The notes under the pieces: generated by a model
Database searches by the model: none
What the model saw: only the letters and a program-made list of their open reading frames with translations
Told to the model about the DNA's origin: nothing
Source of the DNA: Cervus elaphus
Taxonomy: Eukaryota > Chordata > Mammalia > Artiodactyla > Cervidae
Direction: 5' to 3'
DNA: 64,000 bases
NCBI RefSeq assembly: GCF_910594005.1
Contig: NC_057823.1
Coordinates: 102,782,015-102,846,014 of the forward strand
Made by a program: the position numbers and the translations under genes
Shown here: positions 23,606 through 35,821 of the stretch, in pieces
How positions within the stretch are numbered: the first letter of the stretch is position 1
Layout: the number at the start of each line of letters is the position of its first letter

Positions 23606-24269
23606 CTTGGACATCAGATATGAATGTGATAAAGTTCTAAATCTTAATCAAGAAAATGTCTCCACCTCCTGGACACTCTCTTACCAATTATTTTTCTTAT
23701 ATCGTGAAAATTTCATTTCAAATTTAAGATTATTTTGTAACCCTGCTGTAGTGAAAATGTTATTTTCACATATGGAATGTTACTCAATCTTAATTGTGTA
23801 CATTATGAAGTGGGGATGTGTTTTTCCTTTTCCAAGTAGATAATGAACTGGCTAAGCACCATTTTTTGACTAGTCCACTAATATAGAATGCTAAATCTCA
23901 CTCAATTAAGTCTTTCATATTTATATGGATCTGTATGTTCTCCATTATGTTTAATTTATTAATTTGTATATTCATATCTTAACACCCTGCCATTATAATT
24001 ATTAAGCTTTATACTATTTATTTATATGTGGTAGAATATATTCCCTCATATTGTTAGACCTCTTCAACATTTCTTGGCAATTAATTATTCAAAAAGTAAT
24101 TATTGCATTGAAACTTAGCCAACTCATATGGGACATCTTCTAGCACTAGGGATGAGAAGGAACATTATTTTTTCTAAGTTTAGAAACTACAAAAATCTCA
24201 TGGATTTCAAGATTCAAATTAAACTTGAATCATCAAAGATTCAAGTCTAATTTATTCTTACTAAATCAC

Positions 24270-24400
24270 AGCATTTTAGACATGGAAGGACTTTTAAGGA
24301 TCATTTGGTTGAACTCATTTCTTTTATCTGAGAATACTGAGACCTGGAGAGGTAAAGTAATTTGCAAAATACCACACATTGAGTGGTAGAGAATATATGA
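24270..24400 (-). mobile_element. MIR-like SINE fragment
   Basis: The stretch GAGAATACTGAGACCTGGAG, then AGGTAAAGTAATTTGCAAAA, then ATTGAGTGGTAGAG corresponds to the antisense MIR-type core (GAGGAAACTGAGGCCCAGAG, GTTAAGTGACTTGCCCAA, AGTAAGTGGCAGAG). It is an ancient fragment. Confidence 0.55.
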
Positions 24401-25723
24401 AAATTATATCTCTTAGGTAAGTAAAATAAAAAATATTCTAATTCTCAAAGTATTTAAGCTAGCTTTGATTTTTCCTGATTCTAGAATTTATCAATCAAAG
24501 TCAGTGATAATTTAATGTATAATCACAAAATGACATTGGTTAGCTAATAATTCAGAAGTATACTTAAAATAGGTTGTTGTGTATTTGAATATTTGATTTT
24601 GAGTAGTTTAGTGTGAATTGAACATCATAGAAGGGAAAATATAGTAGGAATTCCACATCTAGCAAAGGAGGACTAGCTATTTCTAGACCAGTATTTTGTG
24701 TTTGCTTTCTGTTTTTGTCTTTGCTTTTGTTTATAGCACAGACTAATATTGTCAATCAATAAGAAAAGTTATATTTGGATAAATGAACAAAGAACACATC
24801 AAACAGAAAAAATGAAGGAGCTAAAATACAGTGTGAACTTGAGGGGCCAAATGTACTACAGGGAAGAAAAGGAGAGAAAGGTGAAATAACATTTTAAGTC
24901 ACATTTCTTGGCATCTGCTGAGTCCAAGGGAGCCGTCGAAAGACTAGAGCCAAACAGAAAGTGGGTGCTCAGGAACTTTAATTAGAGCAGAGTTTCTGAC
25001 ATTCTTAACAGGCCAGGATGTAAATTTCCAAATTTACGGCCCTGCATGAAGGAGGAACATTGGTACAAAGCCCAGGATTTCACGAGTAATCCCTAAAGTG
25101 CTGTACTCTGTAAGGATGAATTTGAATTAGACAACTCTTCTCCAAGACTGACGCTCAGCTTCAAATCAGCTCAACCTCTGATCAAATGAAGGCAAACTGC
25201 CTTTGCTTGGCCAGAGGAAAAGTAAATTGTTCCTAAAGGAAGGTGACACTAAAATCGGCTCTTCAAGTTTTCATGTAAGCTGGAGAAGCTCAAATACAGA
25301 CCACCAAATGTGTAAATAGAAAAATAATGACTCACTGAATGGATAATAGAGATATTAGAAATAGACTCACAGGAGATTCGTAGATGTTACTAGATTCGGA
25401 TGTAACTATTGCCTTATAAACATTGAGTAAAAGCATAGAGAATTTTATCAGACAACAGAGAACCATAAAAATAATCCTAAACAAAATTATAATAACAGTA
25501 TAAGTAATCAATGTATCATCTTAACAGCAAAACAGATATAGCATAATGAAAGATTAGTTAATTAGAAAGCTGAATAAAAATATTCAGACTGAAACATGGA
25601 GAGAGAAAAGAGGAAATCACTCAGAAATACTAGAAGTAAACATAAGATTCAGTGAAAACATCTAACTTTCCTTTAAGCAATGCCCCAGAAGGAGAGAACA
25701 AAGCAGAACTGATACTTCAAGAA

Positions 25724-25929
25724 CTTGTTTAGTCACTAATCATGTCTGACTCTTTGTGACCCCATGGACTGTAGCCCACAGGGCTTCTCTGCCCTTGAGA
25801 TTTCCCAGGCAAAAATACTGGAGTGGGTTACCATTTCTTCCCCAGAGGATCTTCCTGACCCAGAGATCAAACCCACATCTTCTGCATTGGCATGTGGATT
25901 CTTTACCACTGAGCAACTTGGGAAGCCCC
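25724..25929 (-). mobile_element. Bov-tA SINE with perfect 10-bp TSD
   Basis: The minus strand begins GGGGCTTCCCAAGTTGCTCA (tRNA-Glu-derived head), passes a B-box-like GGTTTGATCTCTGGGTCAGG, and ends in the BovB-like tail GTCACAAAGAGTCAGACATG. ACTTCAAGAA occurs at 25714-25723 and 25930-25939. Bov-tA is transcribed by RNA polymerase III and depends on BovB for mobilisation. Overlapping frames on both strands are artefacts. Confidence 0.96.
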
Positions 25930-25939
25930 ACTTCAAGAA

Positions 25940-28249
25940 ACAGAGATGGATGATTTTCCAAAACTGATACAAATAACTATAGCAACAGATTTAAGAAAGA
26001 TTACAATTCCAAGCAGTATGGATTCAAAAGAAACATGATAACCATTGATGGTCAATTTGCTTAAAGATAAAATCTAAAACATGTTGTAAGAACCAGAAAA
26101 AATCAAAAGACATGACAACTTAAAACAGGACACATTAATGCCAAGTTGATTCTTCAATGCAGTTAATAGAAATTAGAGAAAAGTGGAATGACAGGATAAA
26201 AGAAATGGCTGCTAGTCAAAAGTTCTTTTTCTAGTGAAAATTTCTTTCAGTGATGAAAATACAACAGTTTAGAACAAACAAGTAAAAAAAAGAAAATAAC
26301 TGTCAAAAGATCCACAGTAAATGACTTCCGCGTGTAGAGGAAAAATGGTCTGATGAAAACATGGAGATATAGGAAGGAAAAAGTGGTGACTTAATAATTT
26401 TTTTTAATAATAATGAATGGTGAATTTATAAAGTAAAAAAATTCTTATGGAATTCATAAATTTATAAAAAAGTAGAGGATAAAGTGCAAAAGGGAGTAAA
26501 ATGGAAGAAATATAATGTATTTTATACTTGTGTTATTATAAAATAACAAATTCTCAGTGTTTAAATTATATCTAACATTATAGCATCAATACTTTTGTAT
26601 TTCTATAAATGAAAAAAAATGAAAATCTATGGTGGGAGATTCTAATATACCTCTGTTAGTAACTTAAAAGTATTGCAAGGAAGTTGAATATTTACTTCAC
26701 ATGATTAACAAAAGGGGATAATAGAAAAAGAGATCCTCTCAAAAAAGAATAAAAAGTAGAAGAGGCATTTTATTTGGGAAATACATTTATAGTATTTCTG
26801 AACTCTGCCTAGGTCGTTCTTGGAAATTGGGGTTGCAGAGTCAGAAATTGATTTAGTCCTTTAAATTCTATGGAATAGCACAAATTCACTGAGAAGGTCT
26901 TTCTCCATACTTGGCCCTGAAACACTAAAGAGCAAGTCCTTGTGATTTTTCCCGTCAGCAAGCATCCCGTTAAAATAATGCCTTCTACCCCTTGAAAGTA
27001 TACCCTCTTCCTAAAGGCAGTTTGCTTAATACTTTTCACAGTTGGCTTTGAATGAGCGCGTAGCAGCTCTACTCCTTTGCTCCTCTGTGAGTGTAAAACG
27101 AAACGCAGAGTACTCGGAAAACTATTTTTAAATAAAATTTCACTACTTCAGCAGCCTTTGGATTTCTCTCCTGTATAAGTTGCAACTAGCTGATAGGCTA
27201 AGGTTTGCAGCTCTTGTTTTATATACTGCTTTTTCAACCTTAGCCATGTTGAATTTAATCACTCTCTTTGCAAATTGGTGTATTTATCTTGTTGAATTCC
27301 CTTTAAGGTTTAACTCAAAATTTTATACACTTAGAAAAATTTCATTTAATAACCTTTTATATGCATATATGTGTAAAAGGAGTATAATTTGGGGAGCATG
27401 AGCTAATTTACCTTATGCTTAATAATGCCTAATTCAAAAATCATTTCAAAATGTTTAGACAGGAGACATTATTACCTGATTAAGGCCATAGCAATCCTTT
27501 TATACTGTAAAGAATACTAATTTTGATGGCTACTTCATGTCTCCAGAAGCGAATGTGAATTAGCAGAAATCAAATATCACCTCACCTATACCGAAAGATA
27601 GAAAAGAATAAAATTGTGAGAACGATGTTCAGCTTTAAGAATCAAAAGTATGAGAGACATGCGATGTATCAGGTGTGGTGGGATAAAGCAGTAACTTTCT
27701 ATCATACACACAGCAACTACAAATATTGCACCAAATGCTAAAGAAACTAGCAAACAGTCACCCCCACCCCCATCCCTAAACACTCTGAAAGAGCTCTGGA
27801 GAAAGAACAAAAACAGGTACATTTTGGAAGTGAGTTAAAACCGAAAGAGGATAGCATGGGGTAAGGTTTTTATAGCTTTACCTTGATGGCAGTAGAAGAC
27901 ATACCATCTTTCTGGCCTGAAGAAATATACTGAAAAGGAGCGGAGCCAAACCACAGCAGCTATAGCATCAGAGGACAGGGGCATCACTGAGAAGAGAGAG
28001 GCTGATAAGGGAAATCTCAAATTCTCTGTATACATTTTACCCCAGTTTTTCAAGCCGGTGAATCACTTGTGGACCGAAACAGAATGGACCTACGTTAAAA
28101 GAACTGAACTGAGATCGGAGTTGATTCCTATTGCAGTTGTGACCAAGTTGGCAGTTTGCTTCAAACTAAATTAATTGCTTCCTAAAATGCAATTAACAGG
28201 CACTAAGACTCAAAGAATCTGGTAAAGAAAAAAAAAATATTCATAACGA
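25940..28249. other. AT-rich stretch, weak old-L1 character in places
   Basis: The part at 26140-26620 has the A-rich composition and phrase order of an old L1 5' region on the plus strand (GAAAATACAACAGTTTAGAA, then GATGAAAACATGGAGATATA), but I could not align it confidently. The region 26800-27830 shows no recognisable repeat or gene. A C-run lies near 27760. Confidence 0.3.
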
Positions 28250-29288
28250 ATGTAAAGATGTAGATATAGGAAATGTGCTTTTTAAAATGGAAATCCTAGA
28301 AATGAAAAATACAAAATCCTAAATAAAAATTGTCTGGAAGAACTTAATAGTGTAATGAAGGTAATGGAAAAAAAATCATAAATTTGATTTAGATCATCAA
28401 AAGTTATCAGAGAATTAACAGGAAAAAAAGATTGGATAAAATAAGCAGAGCTTCAAGGACTGTGCAACAGTAACAAAAGTCTAATGTATGTTAGCATAGA
28501 TATCAATATTGAGGTAAATAAATATTTGACAAAATGATGGCCTAATGCTACTGAAATTTGGACTGCATAAAACACTGAAAGATGTGTTTTATACAGTCAA
28601 GAAACTTTGCGAAGCCAAACAGGATAAATACAAACATATTCACACCTAGGTACATCAAAGTTAAAGTACTGAAAAAACAAAAATATAGAGAAAATCAACT
28701 TTGAAATAAACCACAGAAAAACAACAATATTGTGTACATCACATCTTAAGTAGAAAATACAAAGGAATCTACAATGTAACCTCATGAATAAGTGAATTCA
28801 CTGAAATACATGCTTGATCTATAAAACCCAGGTTAGCAAAAGTTGAAAAAAGAAATTTCCAAGAATTCTATTTACAATTGTGTCAAAAATACACTTTTAG
28901 GAAAAAATGTGAATGGATGGTATGGTAAACCATAAAGCATTGCTGTACCTTATTAAAGAAAATAGAAATAAATGGAAAAATACATTCCTGGATTGGAAAA
29001 TTGAATATCAGTTAGATGTCAATTACACCTAAAATGACTTGTAGGTTTGCATATAACAACTGTCAAAATGACGCTAGACTAAAAAAAAGATGACAATCTA
29101 TTTTAAAACTTATATGGACAGTCACACAAATAGTAGTCAAAGAAATTTAAAAAAGAAAAAAATATCGGTACTCAGGATACTTGATTTTATGAGCTACTAG
29201 TAAAAGACATAATCAAGACAGTGTGATTGGTGCAAGCTTAGGCATACAAATCATTTGAAAATAATAGATTGTCTAGAACTATAACTGC

Positions 29289-29325
29289 TTATATATATAT
29301 GTATATATATATATTTGATTTTTCA
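29289..29325. repeat. (TA)n microsatellite
   Basis: A TA-repeat is interrupted by one GTATATAT unit inside the old L1. Confidence 0.85.
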
Positions 29326-29902
29326 AAGATGTCAAGATAATTCATTGATGAAAAAGAAGTCTACATCAAATTTTGTTAGAAGCACTGGGTGCCTGTATAG
29401 AAAAATTTTAACATATACTCCTAACTGAAAAGAAAGTGGACCAGAGGCTTAAATATAGAGGCTAAAATTATTAAACTTACAGAAGGAAGCACAGGAGAGA
29501 GCCTGCGTGACCTTTGGATTGGCAAGTATAAAAACACATCACCCACAGTAAATGCACAATAAAGGGAGAAAATCGATAATTTGGACTTCATCAGGATGAA
29601 AAACCTGCTCAACAAAAGGCATCATTAAGAAAAAGAAAAGTCAAAGTACCGATAGAGGAAATACTCACTATTCATATATGAGGCAAAAGACTCGTAACTG
29701 GAACATAAAATATGTTCTTAAAACACGATAGGAAGACTAATAAGCCAGTTTTGAAAAGTCAACAAAACCCTCGAATGCCACTTACTAAAAGAAGATACAT
29801 GAATGACCGATAGTCACATAAAAAGCTGCTCCACATCATTGGTCATCAGCTAATTGCCAGTTAGAACCACATGAAATAATTCTTTATGATCGTGCCTATA
29901 TG

Positions 29903-30150
29903 TACACCCCCCACCCACACACAAACACACACACATGCATGCAAGCTAAAATGACTACATTTTTTTAAAAATCTGAATATCTTAAATATCACAGAGCTCT
30001 TTGAATAACAAGAAATTTGAAAAATCATGGGTAAAAATATGAAATATAATTGCCACTTTAAGTATGTATATGTATGGCATATATGCCACTTTATGTGTAT
30101 ATATAGTATGTAGTAGGTGTGTGTGTGTGTGTATATGTATATATATCTTC
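29903..30150. repeat. Compound CA, GT and TA simple repeats
   Basis: A CA-rich run lies at 29911-29937. A second cluster has a GT run at 30116-30132 that passes into TATATATAT ending about 30146. They lie within the L1 remnant. The minus-strand frame across them is an artefact of simple repeats. Confidence 0.8.
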
Positions 30151-30266
30151 CACATACACTAGCTATCAACCCTAAACATCCAAGATTTTAAAAAGTATAT
30201 ATGGTCCCAAAGACTTACCTATCAATATTTACAGCAGTTTTAATTGCAATACCCCAAAGTTCTAAG

Positions 30267-30725
30267 GTCCATCTAATCAAGGCTATGGTTTCTCCAGTGG
30301 TCATGTATGGATGTGAGAGTTGGACTATAAAGAAAGCTGAGCGCTGAAGAATTGATGCTTTTGAACTGTGGCATTGGAGAAGACTCTTGAGACTCCCTTG
30401 GACTGCAAGGAGATCCAACCAGTCCATCCTAAAGGAGATCAGTCCTGGGTGTTCATTGGAAGGACTGATGCTGAAGCTGAAACTCCAATACTTTGGCCAC
30501 CTCATGTGAAGAGTTGACTCATTGGAAAAGACCCTGATGCTGGGAAAGATTGGGGACAGGAAGAGAAGGGGACAACAGAGGGTGAGATGGTTGGATGGCA
30601 TCACCTACTCAATGGACATGGGTTTGAGTAAACTCCGGGAGTTGGTGATGGACAGGGAGGCCTGGCGTGCTACAGTCCATGGGGTCACAAAGAGTCAGAC
30701 ACGACTGAGTGACTGAACTGAACTG
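30267..30725 (+). mobile_element. BovB 3' fragment with 11-bp TSD
   Basis: The fragment covers the C-terminal part of BovB ORF2 and ends in GAACTGAACTGA units. AAAGTTCTAAG is at 30256-30266 and again at 30726-30736. Residue strings recur in different frames (MEKTLMLG and WLDGI), showing decay. It inserted into the older L1. Confidence 0.95.
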
Positions 30726-31284
30726 AAAGTTCTAAGCACTCCACATATTTGTCAAAAGGGAAACAGAGAAACAAAACATGGTACAAGAGAATACTAGCCA
30801 TCTAAGAGGAGTGACGTGCTGACATACACAACCTGAATCAACATCACTGAGATGAACGAAGCACATACAGTGAGCACATACAGTAGGATTCTATTTATAT
30901 AAAAACTCTGGAAAATAGGTACCACTCTGCAGTAACAAAAGGCATATCGGAAGTCCAGAGTCTTGAGGAGATGGAGAATACTGGCCAGAGTACCCTTTTG
31001 GGAATGATGGTGATGCTCTGGACTGTAATGGTGGCTGTGAATTCATGGGTGTCTATTTTTGTCAAAGTTCATGAAATTGAATGATTTAAATGGGCATGTT
31101 TTCTCGTATGCTAACTATAAAATCAGATGTATTGATATATCAATATCTACCTTAATACGTGACTTAAAGGAGTGATGATAAAAACATATTGTCCTTAGAC
31201 TCCTGATAGTTTAAGAATATGTGAGGCTTGAAGTCCCATCTTTTATTTTATGGTGTGGTAATGACACATTTACAGAAGAAAATA

Positions 31285-31625
31285 TGTTGTGGACTGCATG
31301 GACTTTGACATCAAAGAGACCCATGTTTCAGTTTTATTTGGATAAGTTCTTCTTAGATTTTGTAAGCCTCAATTTCCTCACCTATAAAATAGAGGTAGAT
31401 GATACTACTATGCTGTAGAATGATGTTAGTTCAAACAGACCTCAGTTTTAATCTTTAAACTACCATCAGAGCCTGTGCAAATTTTTTCATCTGTCTTTTT
31501 CTTGAAAATAAAAATGGCCATAACTCTGAGTCATAAAATTAGTCCAAGGATTTATTGAGCTGGCAAATGAAAAACAACTAATAAAATGTCTGGCACAATG
31601 CAAGGGCTCAATAAATGTTAGTTTT
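31285..31625 (+). mobile_element. Two MIR SINE fragments in tandem order
   Basis: The first (about 31285-31425) contains GGACTTTGACATCAAAGAGA, AAGCCTCAATTTCCTCACCT and ATAAAATAGAGGTAGATGAT, matching the MIR body. The second (about 31427-31625) starts near TCAAACAGACCTCAGTTTTA and ends TGTCTGGCACAATGCAAGGG then CTCAATAAATGTTAG, the MIR 3' end. The two overlap in consensus order, so this is a pair, not one interrupted copy. Confidence 0.8.
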
Positions 31626-32280
31626 CCTCTTCGCTTTTCAGTAATACCAAGAGAACTAAAATATGATATGAAACAGTTGGCAAGATGTTAATGTTGGAAA
31701 GAGATTTCTCATAGTGTAGACTAATGTATTTTCATATTTTCAAAGAATAACAGCTAAGGCTTCAATTGTTGAATCTCAAATTACTTTCCTAATTTACCTA
31801 AAGGTTTGAAGAGCAGACTTCAAAGGACACACATTCCCTAAGATCAAATATTTAAGTAAAGGTTATCTGAAATACCTAAACCTTTGAAAATATCTCAAAG
31901 GGGAATTCCATTTCCAGCAATATGACAGAAAGATATCCTGAAGGGACTTCTTACTATAATACCACTTGATCCTAGATAATTTACAGCAAATACACTTTTA
32001 AAGCACTGTTGTAAACAAAAGAAATGTCCAAGGACAAATAATAGTAAAAATAAGCCAGTGAGGTAAAACTGACACTTGAAAACTGGTGCAGTAAAAACAT
32101 GGTTGCATGCATGAAAAATGGCAATGTCAGATCGGAAATGGAGAAACTCAGACTGGTATTCTCCAGTAGACAGACAGCTGGCTGACTCTGAAATTGTCCC
32201 ATGGATCTACAAACATCCAGGAGAGTTAAAGTAGGCTCAATTACTAGCTTTCCCTGGAAGAGAAACTTCAGATGCCCTCA
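31626..32280. other. Unassigned AT-rich stretch
   Basis: No gene or confident repeat family is recognised between the MIR pair and the Bov-tA. Confidence 0.4.
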
Positions 32281-32510
32281 AGAGTGAGTGAGTAAGTGAG
32301 TGTGCTCAGTCATGTCTGTCTGACTCTTTGCTACCATATGACCTGGAGTCAGGCAGGCTCTTCTATCCTTGGAATTTTCCAGGCAAGAAAATGGGGGTGG
32401 GTTGCCATGTCCTACTCCAAGTGATCTTCCCAACCCAGGGACTAAACCCACATCTCTTGTGTCTCCTGCATTAGCAGGCAGATTCTTGACCACTGCACCA
32501 TGTCACGAGA
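32281..32510 (-). mobile_element. Bov-tA SINE, diverged
   Basis: Read on the minus strand it keeps the B-box-like GGTTTAGTCCCTGGGTTGGG, the AACCCACCCCCATTTTCTTG part and the BovB-like tail. Its head is degraded, and no CTTCCCTGGTGG start is seen. A GAGT repeat at 32283-32302 marks the tail side. No TSD is clear, so this is an older copy. Confidence 0.85.
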
Positions 32511-32689
32511 ATGGCACCACAATTTGACTTTTTAAAAATCCGATAGTTTCAGCAAAGCCCGAAAGTTGACTCTGGCAAAAAGACTAGTAAAAAGAGAAAA
32601 ACATTTCTGATAAGAAATGAAAGAAAGGAAAGAAATAGCACACAAAATACTTGGAATTGAAAAGAGGACATACTATAGAAACAGCATGG

Positions 32690-34090
32690 ATTAAAAAGTT
32701 ATTGAGAGTCTTAAAAAACCTTAGTTCCAATAAAGAGTAAAATGTTAGACTTAAATGGACAAGTACCCAGAAATAGGTAATTTCATAGCACTAAATCAAG
32801 AATACAGAGGAAACATAAATTATCTGTATTGACTATGTAAATAGAATCTGTGTTTTAAAATTTCTAACGAAGAAGACACCAGGCCCAGATGGTTTTACTG
32901 GTGAGTTCAAGCAAAAGTTTAAGTAATTTATAGTTACAACCTCCATCAGGTTCTTAAAGAGAATAAAGGGGCGGGGGGAGAGATCCAGTTTAATATTAAG
33001 TCCTGTTGTCATAATCAAACCTTGATGTCAAAATTAAATAAGGACTTTGAAGAGATACAAAAATCTAAAACAAAACACTAGCAGCAAAATATAAAAAATT
33101 AGGAGTATATCCTAGGAATTCAAGAGGGCTTTCACATTATAGAATCCATAAATACAATCCATCTCAGTAACAGGCTATAAAAGAAAAATCCATGCTATCA
33201 CTTCAACAGAATCAGAAAAAGTACATGATGAAATTTATGACTAATCAGTGCATAATCGCCTATCAAACTGGGAGTGGGAAGAAGCTTAACTTTGCAAACT
33301 CTATCAAAACACTCAATAAATGTAATTTCCTCTGGCAAAATGCAACAAGTATTCCTTTTAGATCAGGAGCAAGACAAAGAAGACTATCATAACAAGTTCT
33401 ATATCAAGAAGTACTAGAAGTCTTAGATGGTGCAAGAAAAAAGAACTTTGAGAGGATAAAGAAACATTATTTGTGAATTATATGGATATTTATATAAAGG
33501 CTCCCCATATAGATATATATATATATACACAAAAAAAATTGTCATTGAGTTTTCTAAGAACTTAATGAAGTTGCAGATACTAGTATAAACAATGAAATGT
33601 ATCTGTATGTATCAATAAAATAGTTATAAAACATTTTAAAAACTATGTTTAACAGGAATAACAAAACTGTAAGTAATCAAAAGATGTGCAAGAACTTTGA
33701 AGATAAAACATGGAACATACTGAAAGATATTAAAAGTTCTAAATAAATGAAGCAACATAACCTATCAAAGACAAGTATAGTTAATCCATAAAGATTAATC
33801 TATTAGTACATTTATAGCTAAACCAAATCTAATAAAGTTGAGACAATGGGTTATCCAAGTAGAAAATTTGAAATGTAATCCATACATCAACTATCCACAA
33901 AAATTTGATATGGACTAAATATTTCAGAGTGAAAAATGAAATATTTCACCATTTTGAGAAATTCAGGAGAATATTTTTAACCTTCGTGTTAGGAAACAGT
34001 TTATTTTATTGAAAAAAGAAAATAAATATAAACTATAAATGAAGATTAACAAAATTTAAGTTCATCAATAAAGTGAGGTAAAACATGCAA
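32690..34090 (+). mobile_element. Ancient L1 ORF2 (reverse-transcriptase region)
   Basis: The blocks ACACCAGGCCCAGATGGTTT near 32877, ATCCATCTCAGTAACAGGCT near 33157 and ATCAAAACACTCAATAAA near 33303 follow the order of old L1 ORF2. The first corresponds to the conserved PGPDGF motif at the start of the reverse-transcriptase domain. The region has many stops and deletions. A short TA microsatellite sits at 33508-33532. Confidence 0.7.
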
Positions 34091-35031
34091 AATATATTAT
34101 GGAGTGGTAGTTATCTTAAATTTCTAGACAAGCTTAAATTTATAAATTTAAATTCCTACAAGCTTTGTCAATCTTCCACTATCATTCATTTAATTTTTCA
34201 CACTGAGTTTGCATCTTGAGTTGCGATACTGAGTTCCTGTTTACTTTTCAGCATGCATGCTCAGCTTACATCCAATCCAGTGATGTCTCTGGGCTAAAAG
34301 ATACAACATTTGGCATGTGGATATCCACGCACAAAGTACATTGCCAGCACCAGCAGCTTGCACAATCTGTGCTTGGAAGTTTACATTGATCTAATTACTG
34401 TTCCACCTGTATTAAATAATGCCCTGCTATCCTTGGGAATTTCAAAAACGGTTTCTCAAAGTTGTCTGTGGTAACACAGTAAGCGCATGTAAAGAAATGT
34501 GGAACAATAAAGCACTTTTCAGCACAATTTCAATGAAAATTGTATAACCTGTACCTTGGTGAGTTTGTAAAGAAATAATTTGGTTCTTGAATTATTTCTG
34601 GTGCCCATATTCAGTCATGCAATCAGCACTCATTGGGCATCTCTTTTGTTTCCAATAATCAGGGTGCTGTGTATTAATATAACAGATACGAAAACCTGGT
34701 GTGTGCTTTTGAGTACCCCTTAATCAGACAAAGGGCATGAGCACAAACTACTTTTGTTTTTCTGAGTAGAGATTAAATAATAACTTACCGTAAGTTATAA
34801 GAAAGATTCAAATCAGGGCAAATTTCTCATTAGATTTTCAGTGCTACATGTAAAGACATATATTCCAAAATATTGTATTCTGGATGAAACTCAGTGCATA
34901 TGTTCTCATTAAAAAGTTAACATGTTGGTAGATTATGCTTATTCTAAAAGATCAAAGAGTTAGAACTCATGGTTGCCTAATGCCTGTTTTTCCTCTATCT
35001 TATCTATGTTTTCTGGCTTTGAAGTAGGCCA
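34091..35031. other. Probable single-copy stretch
   Basis: I recognise no repeat in this region. The span 34190-34720 is less AT-rich than its surroundings and carries no obvious exon. It is a candidate conserved noncoding segment by exclusion only. Confidence 0.4.
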
Positions 35032-35047
35032 GGAATAGCCAGATAAT

Positions 35048-35200
35048 CCGTGGGTGGTACAGATCCCCTGAGGAAGGGCGTGGCAACCCTCTCCAGTATT
35101 CTGGTCTGGAGCATTCCATAGACAGAGGAGCCTGGCGGGTTACAGTCCAGGGGGGTCACAAAGAATCGGACATGGCTTAGTTACTAAACCACCATTAAGG
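35048..35200 (+). mobile_element. 5'-truncated Bov-tA SINE with long TSD
   Basis: The copy lacks the tRNA-derived head. It starts near ACAGATCCCCTGAGGAAGG and ends in the BovB-like tail GGACATGGCTTAGTTACTAA. GGAATAGCCAGATAAT at 35032-35047 is matched by GGAATAGCCAATAAT at 35201-35215, one base shorter. The TSD shows it inserted in this truncated form. Confidence 0.9.
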
Positions 35201-35215
35201 GGAATAGCCAATAAT

Positions 35216-35570
35216 AAGGAGAATGTAAGTATGCAAAACTGAAAAGCGGGACAATACAAAAACAGAATAATGAAATACAATAGAAATTTTGAAATAATAA
35301 AAGCATAGTTTTAAGATGTGATAACAGAATATGATAAGGCACTTTGAAGACTTTCAATTCCTCAGTTTGGCGCTTTCTCTAAAACTTGAGTATCCAAGAC
35401 TTTCTTTTTCTTTACTGTTTCTACCTCTCGGAGCTTTCCTTTCTGTCTGACCTTGCCCACTCTCTGCCTTTCTTAACCTGTTTAAAATAAGCTCATCATT
35501 CAAAGAATGTAAATATCTCTTCTGCTGTGATCATTTCACTGCCCACAGTCCCCACCAGCAATTCATAATG
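35216..35570. other. Unassigned spacer
   Basis: About 350 AT-rich bases with no recognised gene or repeat. Confidence 0.4.
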
Positions 35571-35572
35571 GA

Positions 35573-35821
35573 TTGAGTACTTCAGTACTCTTGCCTGGGA
35601 AACTCCATGGATGGAGCAGCCTGGTGGGCTACAGTCCATGGGGTCGCAAGAGCTGGACACGTCTGAGTGACTTAAAAAAAAAAACAAAAACACACCATCT
35701 TTCTGGAGAAGGAAATGGCACTCCACTGCAGTATTCTTGCCTGGGAAATCCCACGGACAGAGGAGCCTGGTGGGCTACAGTCCGTGGTGTTGCAAGAGTC
35801 ATACATGACTTAGTGACTAAA
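35573..35821 (+). mobile_element. Two Bov-A units separated by an A-rich linker
   Basis: Unit one (35573-35673) runs from TACTTCAGTACTCTTGCCTG to GACACGTCTGAGTGACTTAA. Unit two (35705-35821) starts TGGAGAAGGAAATGGCACTC and ends CATGACTTAGTGACTAAA. The linker is an A-run plus ACACACCATCTTTC. It could be a variant Bov-A2 dimer or two separate insertions. Confidence 0.85.

Larger units (their letters stand above)
23192..25713. other. Mostly unassigned AT-rich DNA with MIR scraps
   Basis: Two MIR-like fragments are listed separately. The span 24890-25290 is less AT-rich, has no recognised repeat and looks like single-copy sequence. No coding exon is evident. Confidence 0.4.
28250..31130 (+). mobile_element. 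Ancient L1 (ORF1, ORF2 and 3' UTR pieces), interrupted by BovB
   Basis: Plus-strand L1 order is seen. ORF1-like sequence comes first (CAGAGCTTCAAGGACTGTGC near 28447; AGCCAAACAGGATAAATACA near 28612). ORF2-like blocks follow (GACTTCATCAGGATGAAAAA near 29584; CCACATCATTGGTCATCAGC near 29831). The 3' UTR resumes after the BovB insertion (AGTAGGATTCTATTTATATA near 30881). Frames are destroyed throughout. The middle of ORF2 appears to be missing, so this may be one deleted element or several. Confidence 0.65.

Noticed and set aside
29861..30169. Minus-strand frame rich in H, T, Y, C and V
   Set aside because: It is encoded by GT, CA and TA simple repeats.
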